Origin: Helianthus annuus
Taxonomy: Eukaryota; Streptophyta; Magnoliopsida; Asterales; Asteraceae
Direction: 5' to 3'
Length of the DNA: 64,000 nt
Assembly: GCF_002127325.2 (NCBI RefSeq)
Contig: NC_035433.2
Location: forward strand, 125,084,088-125,148,087
Position 1 is the first letter of the stretch, and each line of letters opens with the position of its first letter. The notes beneath the pieces are model-generated. The model had not been told where the DNA came from and did no database searches. It saw nothing but the letters and a program-made list of their open reading frames with translations. This document shows positions 19,967 through 30,024 of the stretch, piece after piece. A program made the position numbers and the translations under genes.

Positions 19967-22825
19967 GAGTTAATTACTATTTTCGTCCCTATGGTTTGTC
20001 AAAAATCACCATTTTAGTCCATTAGTTTAAAAATTGCGATTCCAGTCCCTGTGGTTTCACTTTCGTAACCATTTCAGTCCACCTCCGTTAACCCCATCCA
20101 TTTATTCTGTTAAGTACACGTGAATTGACCATAATGCCCTTATTAATAAAAAACAAAAAGACATCAATGAGTTAATTACTGTTTTCGTCCCTATGGTTTG
20201 TCAAAACTCACTATTTCAGTCCCTGTGGTTTCACTTTCGTAACCGTTTCGGTCCAGTCTCCTAACACCGTGTATTTTGTCGTTAAGTTTTTAATGAAATA
20301 CCTAAATTTCCCTTGTGTTAATTAAATAAAAAAACCATGAAAATTTAAAAGAATGTATTCTAGGACCCACTTGTTAAAACACAACCCCACGCTACCCCAC
20401 CCAACTCCATCCCTGCTCTCATTTCCGACAAAAGTTTCCGGTCATCTTCTCCGGCATCACAACCCCACCCTCTTAATGTCTGGTGACCCCCCACCCCAAT
20501 AATATCTTACTAGCAGCATCAATTAACATAATAACTTTGAAAAATAATGCTTACCTGTATATTTTCTCATTCTAAAATCCAAAATTAAAATTTTAGAACC
20601 ACATATGTAAAAATAGTGCCAGAATTCTACTTCTACTGAAGCCATGATGGGTCGAACCCTACAATCCAATTTAAGTCCATATGTCATATGATGTGCGTGA
20701 AGTGTGTTATATTTTAGATGTATATTTAAGCCCTTTTTACACTTTTAGCCAAGTTTTAAATTTATAAAACACGATATTTACTAACACTAAACACACATAT
20801 GGGCAAGTGCACCCATCGTGGACGTAGTATAGTGTTGGTAAGATACCGAGGTCGTCCAAGGACATAAGACCTTTTAGTACCGGTTTATCCTCAACGTCTA
20901 ACAAAATCAAAATGTTAGAAAAGATTTTTAAACTAAGAAAATAAAAACTAACTAAATGCTGAAAAATAAAATAAAAATAAAAACAGATAGACAAGATGAA
21001 TCACTTGGATCCGACTCGTGTATTAGTATAACCTTTGATTATTTTCGCACTTTTGCACTTGTTTAAGAGATTATCTTAGTTATTGTAGTAGGCCCCTCTT
21101 TTGAAGGCGACGTTACCCTCAACCCAGTAGTTTGAGTCAGCAAGGATACAATCCTAAAGGGTCGGATTATTGAAAGATAATGGATTAAGTTATTAATGCA
21201 AATTATGGTAGGCCCCTCTTTTGGAGGTGAAGTTACCCTCGACTAAGTAGTCTGAGTCAGCAGGGATACAGTCCTAAATAGCCGGGTTATAGTATTAATA
21301 GTAGTTAACTTATGAGGGGGTCAAAGAGTTTGGATCCCCGCCATCCAATACCTATGGGTATTGAAGGAGATCCTACTAAATTTGACCCAGGTCCCTTGCA
21401 GGACCTCTAAACGCTGAACAAGGGCAAGACCCTTACCAAACCGTTCCCTTAACCCCCGACCAGGTAGCCAACATACCTCCATATAGACCGTGGAGATATG
21501 AATGGTGAAAATATTTTATTTTATATAGACAGTAAAATAATGCCAAGACACCATGGACAAACGATAAGGAAAGATCACCTTCAACATAAGCTACTAGTTA
21601 TTAAAGTCATTAATACAAAACCAAATAAAAAGTGCAAAATATAAAAAATAAAAAGTATTATACTAAACACTTGTCTTCACCAAGTGATGTAAGAGACTTA
21701 GGCAAACATGGTCTTGATTGTCAAGAACTCTTACGATCAATCTTGGATCCCGAGACGACTCATACACTCTATGATGGACAATGGATGATGGTGGTGGATG
21801 ATGTGTTGTGATGGTGGTGGGTGGTGGATGAAGTGTGAGAGAGGTGGTGTGCCAAGGAATGAGTTGCAATGAAACCAAGCACTCCTATTTATAGGCTGAA
21901 CAGAAGGCTGGGCACGGCCTCGTGTCCGCTGGACACGGCCCCGTGCTTGTCTGACACTCTCTCTCTTCATTAATTGTAATTCGCAATTACAATTAATGCG
22001 CCTGCTGTACTTTCGCCACGCCCCCGTGTTCACTGGGCACGGCCCCGTGGTGGGCAATAGAAGCTTCTATAGGTTTGTCTTTTCTGCTGCTTCTTGGGCA
22101 CGGCCCCGTGCTGGTTGAGCACGGGGCGTGTTCAGTCTTCTGCCTTCTCTATTTTGCTTGGGAGGATGCTGTTGAGGGGTCGGGCAATCCACTTATGTTC
22201 CTTTTCTTGTATTTATGTTAGATTTAGCTGTCTTTTTGCTTCTTTTGTGAATTTGAGCTCATTTAATCCTGAAAATACAAAAGGAAGACAAAAACACTCT
22301 TTTTCCAACATTAGCACTTAAAAAGGGTTAGTTTTATGCCTCATTTGATGTAATTTATATGTTGCATTTTACACACATCATCATACAACAATAAAATCAT
22401 ATAAATCCAATAATAAAATCATATAAGTCCATATTTAATTAACACAAGTGTAGTTTAGGTATTTCATTAAAAACTTAACAGTAAAATAGACGGTGTTAGG
22501 AGACTGGACTAAAATGGTTACGAAAGTGAAACCATAGGGACTGAAATCGCAATTTTTAAACTAATGGATTGAAATAGTGATTTTTGACAAACCATAGGGA
22601 CGAAAACATTAATTAACTCATTTAGATATCTTTTTTGTTTTTTTATTAATAAGGACATTATGGTCAATTCATGTGTACTTAACAGAATAAATGGATGGGG
22701 TTAACGAAGGTGGACTGAAATGGTTACGAAAGTGAAACTACAGGGACTGAAATCGCAATTTTTAAACTAATGAACTGAAATAGTGATTTTTGACAAACCA
22801 CAGGGACGAAAACAATAATTAACTC
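19967..22825. mobile_element. MULE-like element with compound terminal repeats, split by a solo LTR
   Basis: The ends are GAGTTAATTACTATTTTCGT at 19967 and its complement ending at 22825. Each arm is about 370 bp and has two related sub-repeats, each opening with TTTTCGTCCCTATGGTTTGT and then CACTTTCGTAACC and a TTAAGT segment. TAATAATAA flanks both sides (19958-19966, 22826-22834), consistent with a 9-bp duplication, but the target is a TAA microsatellite so this is weak evidence. The non-repeat core (about 20345-20683) contains no recognised gene. A solo LTR at 20689-22380 interrupts it. Confidence 0.65.
20689..22380 (-). mobile_element. Solo LTR, 1.69 kb, minus orientation, TCATA target duplication
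   Basis: The unit begins TGATGTGCGTGAAG, ends TTTTACACACATCA and is flanked by TCATA at 20684-20688 and 22381-22385. No primer-binding site, purine tract or coding domain lies within, so it is best read as a lone LTR left by recombination. On the minus strand CCTATAAATAGGAG (near 21890) is a good TATA box, preceded by four or five CACGGCCCCGTG palindromes (21900-22135). The long non-coding body resembles large-LTR Ty3 families such as Tat/Ogre, but the family is not proven. Confidence 0.8.
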
Positions 22826-22888
<63 letters not shown>

Positions 22889-22978
22889 GTTTAAAAGTAT
22901 TTTGTTTTATTTTGGTCCTGAGAAAGCTATAATAATAATAATAATAATAATAATAGTGATGATAATAATAATAATAAT
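22826..22978. repeat. (TAA)n tracts around a GAGAAAGCTATAATAA junction
   Basis: About 20 TAA units (22826-22888) and a second, interrupted tract (22930-22978) flank a short piece with TTGGTCCTGAGAAAGC. That piece is the complement of the junction at 19111-19135. Confidence 0.85.
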
Positions 22979-22984
22979 TTTAAA

Positions 22985-23172
22985 ATTATATGTAAAATGA
23001 CCATTCTGTCAATGAGAAAAGGGACAAAATAGCATGATTTTATAAGAGAAATATGACATGACTTCACTTTTGGACTAAAAGGACAATAAAACTGAAACCA
23101 CAGGGATCCAGATGCAAAAGGTTTAAGTTTTGGACAAAAATGACAAAAATGACCAAACCTGAGAGACCAAAA
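22985..23172. repeat. Right arm of the outer inverted repeat
   Basis: This is the reverse complement of 7751-7949 and ends AAATGGCAGTTTACCC. It is rich in GGACTAAAA and CCACAGGGA-type words that recur in MULE-type ends of this window. Confidence 0.65.
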
Positions 23173-24906
23173 TGGCAGTTTACCCTTGGTACCCACTTTT
23201 ACAAAATCATTTCACTATAAGTACTAGGGTCGGCCGGCCAACCCGTGCCATCGCTCGAGGCCCAAATTATCAAAGGTCCCGAAAGGTTTTTATAAGCTTA
23301 TATATATATATATATATATACCAAATTATATATATTTAATATATACATTCATTTATTATACATAAAAGTGTTAGTGGTGGAGTAGAAAAAACTATCTCAA
23401 GATAATGTTAAGATCTCAAGTTCAAGGCTTGGCTCCACCACCAAGTTCTTTTTTTTTAATTCATTTTCCCTTGCCACAATTTTGGGCTCAATTTTTTATT
23501 TCGTCCGACCCCTAAATTATTTTGAGAGTTATCGGAGACGTCTCTGATAAGTATATTATAGATACTACAACTACAGGTACTAATGATGAAACAAATTTAC
23601 TAATGATGAAACAAATTATAAAAGTTGATACTAATGTTGCAATTTCTAAAAATAAGTAAACCTCATGTATTATATGTAACCAATTCTTAAAAAAAAAATA
23701 CATAGTTTGTTTATTTATTGATAACATGTGGATATTTTTTTTATTGAAAATGGGATTAACATTTTTTATTGTACCAAATCAAATTGAAACCAAACAAACA
23801 ACATTGCAATGGGTATTATTCTTATAATTCTAATTTTTTTAGAAATTTTGAACTGTCAGTGTTGACTAGTATTGCACCTCATAATTAGTACGAAATTTGG
23901 TTTGTGTTTTTATTCATTTTCGGTATGCGTACGGCACCTTCAACTATCCGAAGACAATAAAGAGCAGATATGTTTTTTTCTATTTTAACTTATGTTTAGT
24001 AAATACTTTTTTCTTGGTAACTTATTTAAAATTGTTAATATTGTTTGTAAAATGAAATTAAAACAAAAGTGTATTTTTTGTATCATAAGTTTGGGTTAAG
24101 CATTTTTACCATGTACTGCTAATATAACGGTGTTGTACCAGACCGATACCAATCGAACAACAGTTCCATTACCAATATTCAATTTTATGGTTTTAGGTTT
24201 CGTAATGAGTTGCTGATATTATTTCACTATTGGTACCATACTGCCATGTTCCGTATGGTATCCCATTTGTTTTTTTATTCATTGTTTATGTACTTCGACT
24301 ATCCAATGACAATCATAACTAAATATTTATTTTTTATCTGTATTTTACATTTATTTTTAGGTGATTGTTTTAATTTTTTTAGTATTATTTATATTTAAAA
24401 ATAAATAAATAAATAATTGGTTGAGTGAAAAGTAGTGATGAGTATTATTTCCATGGTTGCTTTTTAGCAATAATTTAACATCTTATAAATTCGTGTTTTC
24501 ATATTATATATGTTTAAAAAAACCCCTATACATGTGACGGATCTAGATTTTTTTATGGCGTTTCATTACCTAGAATAATATTGTTGTATACATATATAAT
24601 AAAAATTGGGTTTGTTCGGGTTAGGTCAAGCCCAACCCTAAGTCTCTAACACATAATCAAGCATACGCTAACTCTTTTTTTAATAAACTAAAATAAATCA
24701 AACATTCAAAAAGTAATAGAAAACCCACTAAATCAAATTGGAACTTAGAACAATCAACAAAAAGTAATCCCGTTAAGTCAAACTAAAACTTAGAACTTGA
24801 ATACTTGATTAGGGATCAATCAACAAAAAGTAAACCTGTTAAGTCAATTTGGAACTTAGAACTTGAATACTTGATTAGGGATTACATAAGAGGAAATTAG
24901 CACTTA
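23173..24906. other. AT-rich intergenic sequence with (TA)n and diverged repeats
   Basis: A (TA)n run lies at about 23299-23320. Two diverged blocks (about 23905-24010 and 24265-24400) share TTTTTATTCATT, then ACTATCC and AATGACAAT or AAGACAATAA, which suggests an old tandem copy. At 24742-24890 a unit of about 75 bp containing AACTTGAATACTTGATTAGG and AATCAACAAAAAGTAA is duplicated. No coding region is credible. Confidence 0.55.
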
Positions 24907-24914
24907 CCTGAAAA

Positions 24915-25611
24915 TAGGGATGGTAAAAAAATCCAAGCCCGGCGGGTATACCCGAAACCCGAAACATATGGGCCGGGTATACCCGAAGCCCAATGGATAT
25001 GGGTTTAAAAAAGAAAAAAAATCGGGTACGGGTATGGGTACGGGTATGGGATTTAGTGATACCGACCCATTTACTCGAATAATATCTGAAAGTATCATAT
25101 TATAGATTTCCATATATATAAACTTAGTACATGTACTTATTACATTCTCTATAGTCACATGTAAATATGTATTTGGCAGGTAATTAGTGAACAAATAACT
25201 TATTTTTGAGCATGTATATTGGATATGGAAGCTATCACCCTTTATTATGTGGATGTTTATGCAACTAGGTGGTCCTAATACAATTACTTAATTAAGTAAT
25301 CGTTTTGATTTAGTTTGGTATATGTGGTCTGAATATGATATGTAAGTTATTAATCATATTTTCAGTTGTTATAGTCACTAAAATAGTAAATTATATAAAC
25401 ATCAAAGTAAAAATTGCACATTTGTCCCAACATGTATTTTTATAAAATCAATGGGTATACCCGATACCCGCGGGTATGCCCGATACCTGACGGGTAATTA
25501 CCCGACAAATACCCGACGGGTAACGAGCCGGGTATGAGACAAAGAATTACAACCGGGTACATGCCTGGAATTACCAATACCCAACACAAGCCCGGCCCAT
25601 TGCCATTCCTA
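24915..25611. mobile_element. hAT-type non-autonomous element with 8-bp target duplication
   Basis: The ends are TAGGGATGG and, reversed, TAGGAATGG, and CCTGAAAA flanks both sides (24907-24914, 25612-25619). Short TAGGG-type ends with an 8-bp duplication point to the hAT superfamily. Both terminal parts are dense in GGGTATACCCGA and ACCCGACGGGTA words, a common composition of plant hAT subterminal repeats. The middle is AT-rich and encodes no transposase. The small opposed ORFs at 24904-25194 are products of the repeats. Confidence 0.82.
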
Positions 25612-25619
25612 CCTGAAAA

Positions 25620-26088
25620 GGGGGAGGGTTCACTGGTTCTGTGGTGGTGGAACTTGAGATTTATTTTACTTAAGTTTAAATTTTAAACAACTTAACAATT
25701 TAACAATTCCAATAAGCTTAAAGCCTTATACAGTTATACAATTTAACTTTTGGACAACTAGGCTTAAACCATTTAACTATTAACATCACAACTTGTGGGC
25801 TTAAATATTTACATTAAATGTCTATGTAATTATGTTAGTGTTTAGTTGGACATACTTTTTTTATACTAGATTTATATTGGTAAGTGTACAAACTTCTAAT
25901 TTGGTTTTTCTTAGGAGTCTGTCTAAATTTCACTAGGGTCAATGTCAAAATTTCACATAATCAATCAGATTTTAACTTATATATAGTAGTAAAAAGTACA
26001 TATCCATGGGGCGGGTAACCCCATGCCACCCACCTAGGTCCGCAATTATGTTTACGTGTCAATATGCATGTGATTTTTTGTGTAGTAA
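25620..26088. other. AT-rich intergenic sequence
   Basis: I see no gene, RNA or clear repeat here apart from short AACAATTTAAC words. Confidence 0.55.
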
Positions 26089-26305
26089 GGCTATGGGGTA
26101 CGGGGCTTGAGTTGGGGCGTGAGTTGGGGGAAAATGCCTAAGCCATCACCCCGGGTGGGCTTGGGTTGGGGCGTGACCCTTGGGGCTTGGGTTTCAAGCC
26201 AGACATGGGGCGGGGGAGCAAGCTGACATGGCGGGCTGTGAATGGCCAATTCAAACTAGCCGTTGGCCTAGCCGTTGGGGGCTAGTTTAAAAAAAAAAAT
26301 TTCCT

Positions 26306-26312
26306 TTATAAA
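26306..26312 (+). promoter_or_regulatory. TATA box of the Harbinger transposase gene
   Basis: TTTATAAATACC lies about 65 bp before the ATG at 26374, which supports that start over the earlier in-frame start at 26275. Confidence 0.55.
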
Positions 26313-26373
26313 TACCTTACCATATTTAACTTTTTTCTCACACAATATCAAACACATAAAACACAATCTTGCC

Positions 26374-27388
26374 ATGAGTTCTTCAAGTTATAGTGAATCG
26401 TCATCATCATCTGACGTTGGGGCGGAAATATTTCTACAAACGATCGCGACGGTGGTGAAAGCTATCGTGGAAGATGAAGACGATGAGGAAGAGACTCAAC
26501 AACCTAAACGGAGGAGAAGGTACATCGCTCGTGAACGACACACCGCTAACAATTTGTTGGTAATCGATTACTTCTCAGCCGAACCTAAGTATGATGAAAA
26601 AATGTTTAGGCGTCGTTTTCGTATGAGTAGAAACTTATTTTTAAGGATATCTAGAGATCTTGAGGAGAAGTATGTTTATTTCCAACAAAAACCCAATGTA
26701 ACCGGGCAATTAGGATTTAGTACGTGGCAAAAGGTCGCGGCCGCACTTAGGCAGTTAGCGTACGGAAATAGTTCAGACATTATGGATGACTATTTAAAAA
26801 TGTCTGCACGTGTAGCTAGAGAAAGTCTTCACAACTTTTGTTCGTGTATTCTAGAACTTTATAAGAAAAGATATTTGAGAAAGCCCTCCTTCAGTGACAT
26901 GCAACAAATATTGGAACATCACGCAGATTATCATGGGCTACCCGGGATGCTAGGTAGTTTAGATTGTATGAAATGGCCTTGGGAACTTTGTCCTACCCAA
27001 TGGCAAGGCGCTCACACTAGTGGATTTCCTGGGATGCCAGCCATCATGCTTGAAGCGGTTGCGTCCCAAGATCTTTGGATATGGCATGCGTTCTTCGGTA
27101 TGCCAGGTTCACAAAATGATATTACCATCATAAACCACTCGCCCCTTTTCAATGATCGGGTAAATGGTATAAGACCCAAAGGAACTTTCTTTGTAAACGG
27201 GGTTGACTACGTGTACGGGTACTACCTAACTGATGGGATTTACCCAGAGTGAGGGGTTTTCGTAAAATCGTTCACAAGACACGGTACCACAGATCCAAAG
27301 AGATTAAAGTTTAACAGGGTCCAGATGGCTGCACGTAAAGACGTCGAGCGAGCATTCGGTGTTTTGAAGAAAAGGTGGCGAATATTGG
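26374..27388 (+). pseudogene. PIF/Harbinger (HARBI1-like, DDE_Tnp_4) transposase, one internal stop, 3' end lost
   Basis: The frame opens MSSSSYSESSSSSD, continues through an acidic then basic segment (DEDDEEE, KRRRRY) and enters the transposase core at about residue 65. The core has FRRRFRMSRNLFLRI, WQKVAAALRQLAYGNSSD, LGSLDCMKWPW with the first catalytic Asp at about residue 197, PGSQNDI with the second at about 249, and YYLTDGIYPE. TGA at 27250-27252 (codon 293) replaces the Trp that family members carry after GIYPE. Beyond it the same frame continues with FVKSF and DVERAFGVLKKRW, where the third acidic residue is Glu at about 325. So all three catalytic positions survive and a single base change broke the gene. 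About the last 50-60 codons of a normal transposase are missing. It would act with a Myb-like partner protein, which I do not see here. Confidence 0.85.
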
Positions 27389-28423
27389 CAAACGAAAGTT
27401 TACTGTGAAAAATTATAATTTTCATATAGTAGCGAGGTGCTGCCACAGCACCGGGTAATAACTCGATCGCTATTACGATTCGATATCCGATCGATTGAAA
27501 CTATCCAACGAGTGTTTAAGTGCTGCTCAATCTGGGTTTATACTTTGTTATTCGTCGTGATTCCAACAGGATATTTGAGTTATGCTCTGTTATTCGTTGT
27601 GAATCCGCTGGATATTAAGTATCGCACTTTGTCATTTGTTGTGAGGGTTGTATCTCGTGAATTATCGTAACTGCTGTATTAGTTACTAACCTGGTTGTGT
27701 GCATTATTGTTAAACTAGGTTATTCGGCTTACCAGTAGGCTAAGTACTGCCCGTCTAAACTTGCAATGTGAGTCATTCTCTTTTTATCAACTGTTTTACA
27801 ATACTCCAAATTATTTTCCAAAGTTATAATTACAGGGATTAAGTTTATGTGATCACCAAATTACAGCCGGTATGTGGGGTATTGTGCACATTACTATTTT
27901 TATCACTTTAGGTGGGCGAGCCTAAAATTGTTGATACTCGTCACTATTGGGGCGACGGGACCCAATAGTGGTATGACCACAGTCACAGATATGGTCGAGT
28001 GACAAATACCTATTCTTGATAATTGGTTGATAAAAACATTGTAATCTCCCTTAATACTGTAAATTATAACAACATGTCTTTTTAGTTAAAATGAATGATT
28101 CACTCAGTATTTCCCCGCTGACAAAATATTTTTACAACATGTTTCAGGTGACCTACTTTGAATCAAGTATAAGTGCTCAGGAGCACTCTGAAGCTTAAAG
28201 TAGTGGCTCGAATAAATAAATAAACATGTTTGTAAAATAAAGAAATTATGAAATTTCTCTACTGTAAATTACAAGGTTTATCCCGAATTATAAATAAATA
28301 AAACTCGGGTATTTTCAAGTTTAAAACGATCATGATAAGACTTCCGCTGTGAAAATGAATACCACGGGATTTTCTGTCCCGCGGCTCCTGGACCGGGTCA
28401 AACCGGGCACAGGGGCCGTGACA
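27389..28423 (+). repeat. Complex B LTR1, lacking U3
   Basis: This aligns with 35001-36035 of LTR2. The missing 443 bp would hold the U3, the CpG-word array and the TATA box. It ends GGGGCCGTGACA. By eye it differs from LTR2 at about six positions over 1035 bp. Confidence 0.9.
27778..28147 (+). other. Candidate intron within complex B LTR transcript
   Basis: TTGCAAT|GTGAGTCATTC at 27778 resembles a donor, and ACAACATGTTTCAG|GTGACC, with AG at 28146-28147, a strong acceptor. LTR2 keeps both (35390-35759). LTR3 has CAA in place of CAG at the acceptor. The interval contains a perfect 10-bp-stem hairpin (CACTATTGGG with CCCAATAGTG, 27942-27970). Splicing is inferred. Confidence 0.4.
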
Positions 28424-28431
28424 GAAAAAGG

Positions 28432-28444
28432 TGGTATCAGAGCC
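28432..28444 (+). promoter_or_regulatory. Primer-binding site of complex B internal region 1
   Basis: TGGTATCAGAGCC, complementary to initiator tRNA-Met, lies 8 bases inside LTR1. Confidence 0.9.
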
Positions 28445-28545
28445 ACTGATTTAAGCCAATTAAGTATTTAGAAAATACTTAATCTATCTAATTGCCATTC
28501 TGTGATTTTGTGAAATTTTAGTTTACAAAATTTTAACTTAGGATT

Positions 28546-29247
28546 ATGTGCGTCTTCATGTGTGTTAACAGCATGAATGAAATATCAGAAGCCCTACAAA
28601 ATATGTCAATCCATAGTACAGATATGGATATGATCGGTATTACTACTGGATACCAGGCGGACGTAGAGGAGCCCATGGTATTTAAAGCCCAGCCTCAGGA
28701 AAAACCTAAAGTAGTGAAAAAGAGACATAGGTGGGCGGGTTGGAGGCGTGTGTGTAGGAAGAAGCCAGCAACCCAGAAAACCATGAAAAAGGACGACCCA
28801 AAAGACAAAGGAAAAGGCATAGAAATTAAAGAGAGTTCTAGACAAAACCAGGAACCCCTATCTTGGGAAAAAGAGCTGGACCATAAACTGTCACTAGGTG
28901 ATATCATCGGACCTGCTGATGAAACTCCCTTTAGTTACCCAGCAGAAGCCCTGTTACCTGTTAACCTAGAACCTGCTATTCCAGACCCTATTATGCACCC
29001 TATACCTTTTCCAGGAACCCTAGAAGAATGGTGGTCTGCCGACTGGCAATTTCAGAATATTATAAATAGCCCTAACACTTTTCTCCCTCAATTCGACCCG
29101 GAACCTATACCCAATCCACCTATGAGTAACGAAAATTTAGCTGAACTCCGCCACTACGGCGAGGAATTGGTGGATGCAGGAAATAGAATTCGGGAGGTAG
29201 GGGAGCAGATCTCCTGGAAATATGACGAGAGGGAGCGTCATTTCTGA
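28546..29247 (+). CDS. Extra ORF 1 upstream of gag (233 aa), unknown function
   Basis: This open frame lies between the primer-binding site and gag and is repeated almost unchanged at 36158-36859. I do not recognise the protein. It has a short N-terminal part with MNEISEALQNMSIHS, a Lys/Arg-rich segment (KVVKKRHRWAGWRRV, then KKPATQKTMKKDDPKDKGKG, about residues 55-95), a proline-rich acidic middle (NLEPAIPDPIMHPIPFPG) and a probably helical C-terminus (NLAELRHYGEELVDAGNRIR, ending SWKYDERERHF). The basic stretch could bind nucleic acid or act as a nuclear signal. Translation may instead start at the Met at 28573. No membrane segment, zinc finger or enzyme motif is visible. It is intact in both internals although gag-pol is broken in both. 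Confidence 0.6.
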   Translation: MCVFMCVNSMNEISEALQNMSIHSTDMDMIGITTGYQADVEEPMVFKAQPQEKPKVVKKRHRWAGWRRVCRKKPATQKTMKKDDPKDKGKGIEIKESSRQNQEPLSWEKELDHKLSLGDIIGPADETPFSYPAEALLPVNLEPAIPDPIMHPIPFPGTLEEWWSADWQFQNIINSPNTFLPQFDPEPIPNPPMSNENLAELRHYGEELVDAGNRIREVGEQISWKYDERERHF

Positions 29248-29493
29248 AAAAGCTAGTTAACAGGGATTGCAGGGGGAGGTGTGGTTGTAATGTATAATAG
29301 TAAAATATAACTCTTGTAAGATAAATTAAAATAAAACCTTGTAAGATAAGCTGTGTGTACGGAAGCATAATATTAAAAATATATAAATCGGATAGTCGCA
29401 AAGTCGACAATTTTGGCTGTACATGTTTTTGTGATAATCTGTTTTCTTAATTATTTTTATTAAGTATTAATTGCCTATTTGTTAATGTACAGA

Positions 29494-29823
29494 ATGGGTA
29501 AACAAAAGCTCTCAGATATTTACCAACAATTAGACAGTACCCAAAAGACTAAGAAAATCTCACCCCAACCAAAGCCCTCAAGATATTCAGTGAATACCAA
29601 TGAAGGAATATTTATTCGTAAAACATCTTATGAAAACCCACTTACCCCCGAGAAAAGAGACTGGATTATTAGAAAAAACCAAGAAAAAGTAGGAACATCC
29701 AATTCCAAAGAAATAGTGATTAATAAGAAAATTGGTAAAAACCCACCATGGGAAGACAGGTTAGATGAAAAATGGCCAGACCTTTATATGTTAGCTACTA
29801 CTGCTGTGAACCTTGATCCGTAA
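29494..29823 (+). CDS. Extra ORF 2 upstream of gag (109 aa), unknown function
   Basis: MGKQKLSDIYQQLDSTQKTK opens a small, basic and polar protein that ends DLYMLATTAVNLDP. A Lys-rich middle (EKRDWIIRKNQEKVG) and WEDRLDEKWPDLY near the end are the most distinctive parts. I do not recognise it. The ATG follows TTTGTTAATGTACAG, which resembles a splice acceptor, so it may be reached by splicing. The second internal region has ACAC there instead and a stop at the corresponding Trp, so this ORF is intact only in the first copy. The in-frame upstream start at 29479 is less likely. Confidence 0.5.
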   Translation: MGKQKLSDIYQQLDSTQKTKKISPQPKPSRYSVNTNEGIFIRKTSYENPLTPEKRDWIIRKNQEKVGTSNSKEIVINKKIGKNPPWEDRLDEKWPDLYMLATTAVNLDP

Positions 29824-30024
29824 TCAAGATAAGTAGTCAAACCAAAACCAATCCTGGTAAATAAATAAGTACGATGGAATAAATGCAGGATGTAATTGTT
29901 AAATAGTAGTATGTTTTATCAGTTGTAATAGATCTATAAGATTGTGTGTTGTTTTCTTAAAATAAAGTTTGATTGTATAATGGACTAAAGTATTTGTGCT
30001 AAATAATAGTTTATAAACATTCAG

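Larger units (their letters stand above)
26089..27388 (+). mobile_element. PIF/Harbinger element, 3'-truncated by complex B
   Basis: A likely left end is TAA|GGCTATGGGGTACGG at about 26085-26103, with TAA as the 3-bp target expected for this superfamily. A GC-rich subterminal region with GGGGCGTGAGTTGGGG words and then a transposase gene follow. The DNA is cut at 27388 by the incomplete LTR of complex B. A loosely similar ACGCACCCCATTAA occurs at about 43670, beyond complex B, and could be its other end, but the match is weak. Confidence 0.6.
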
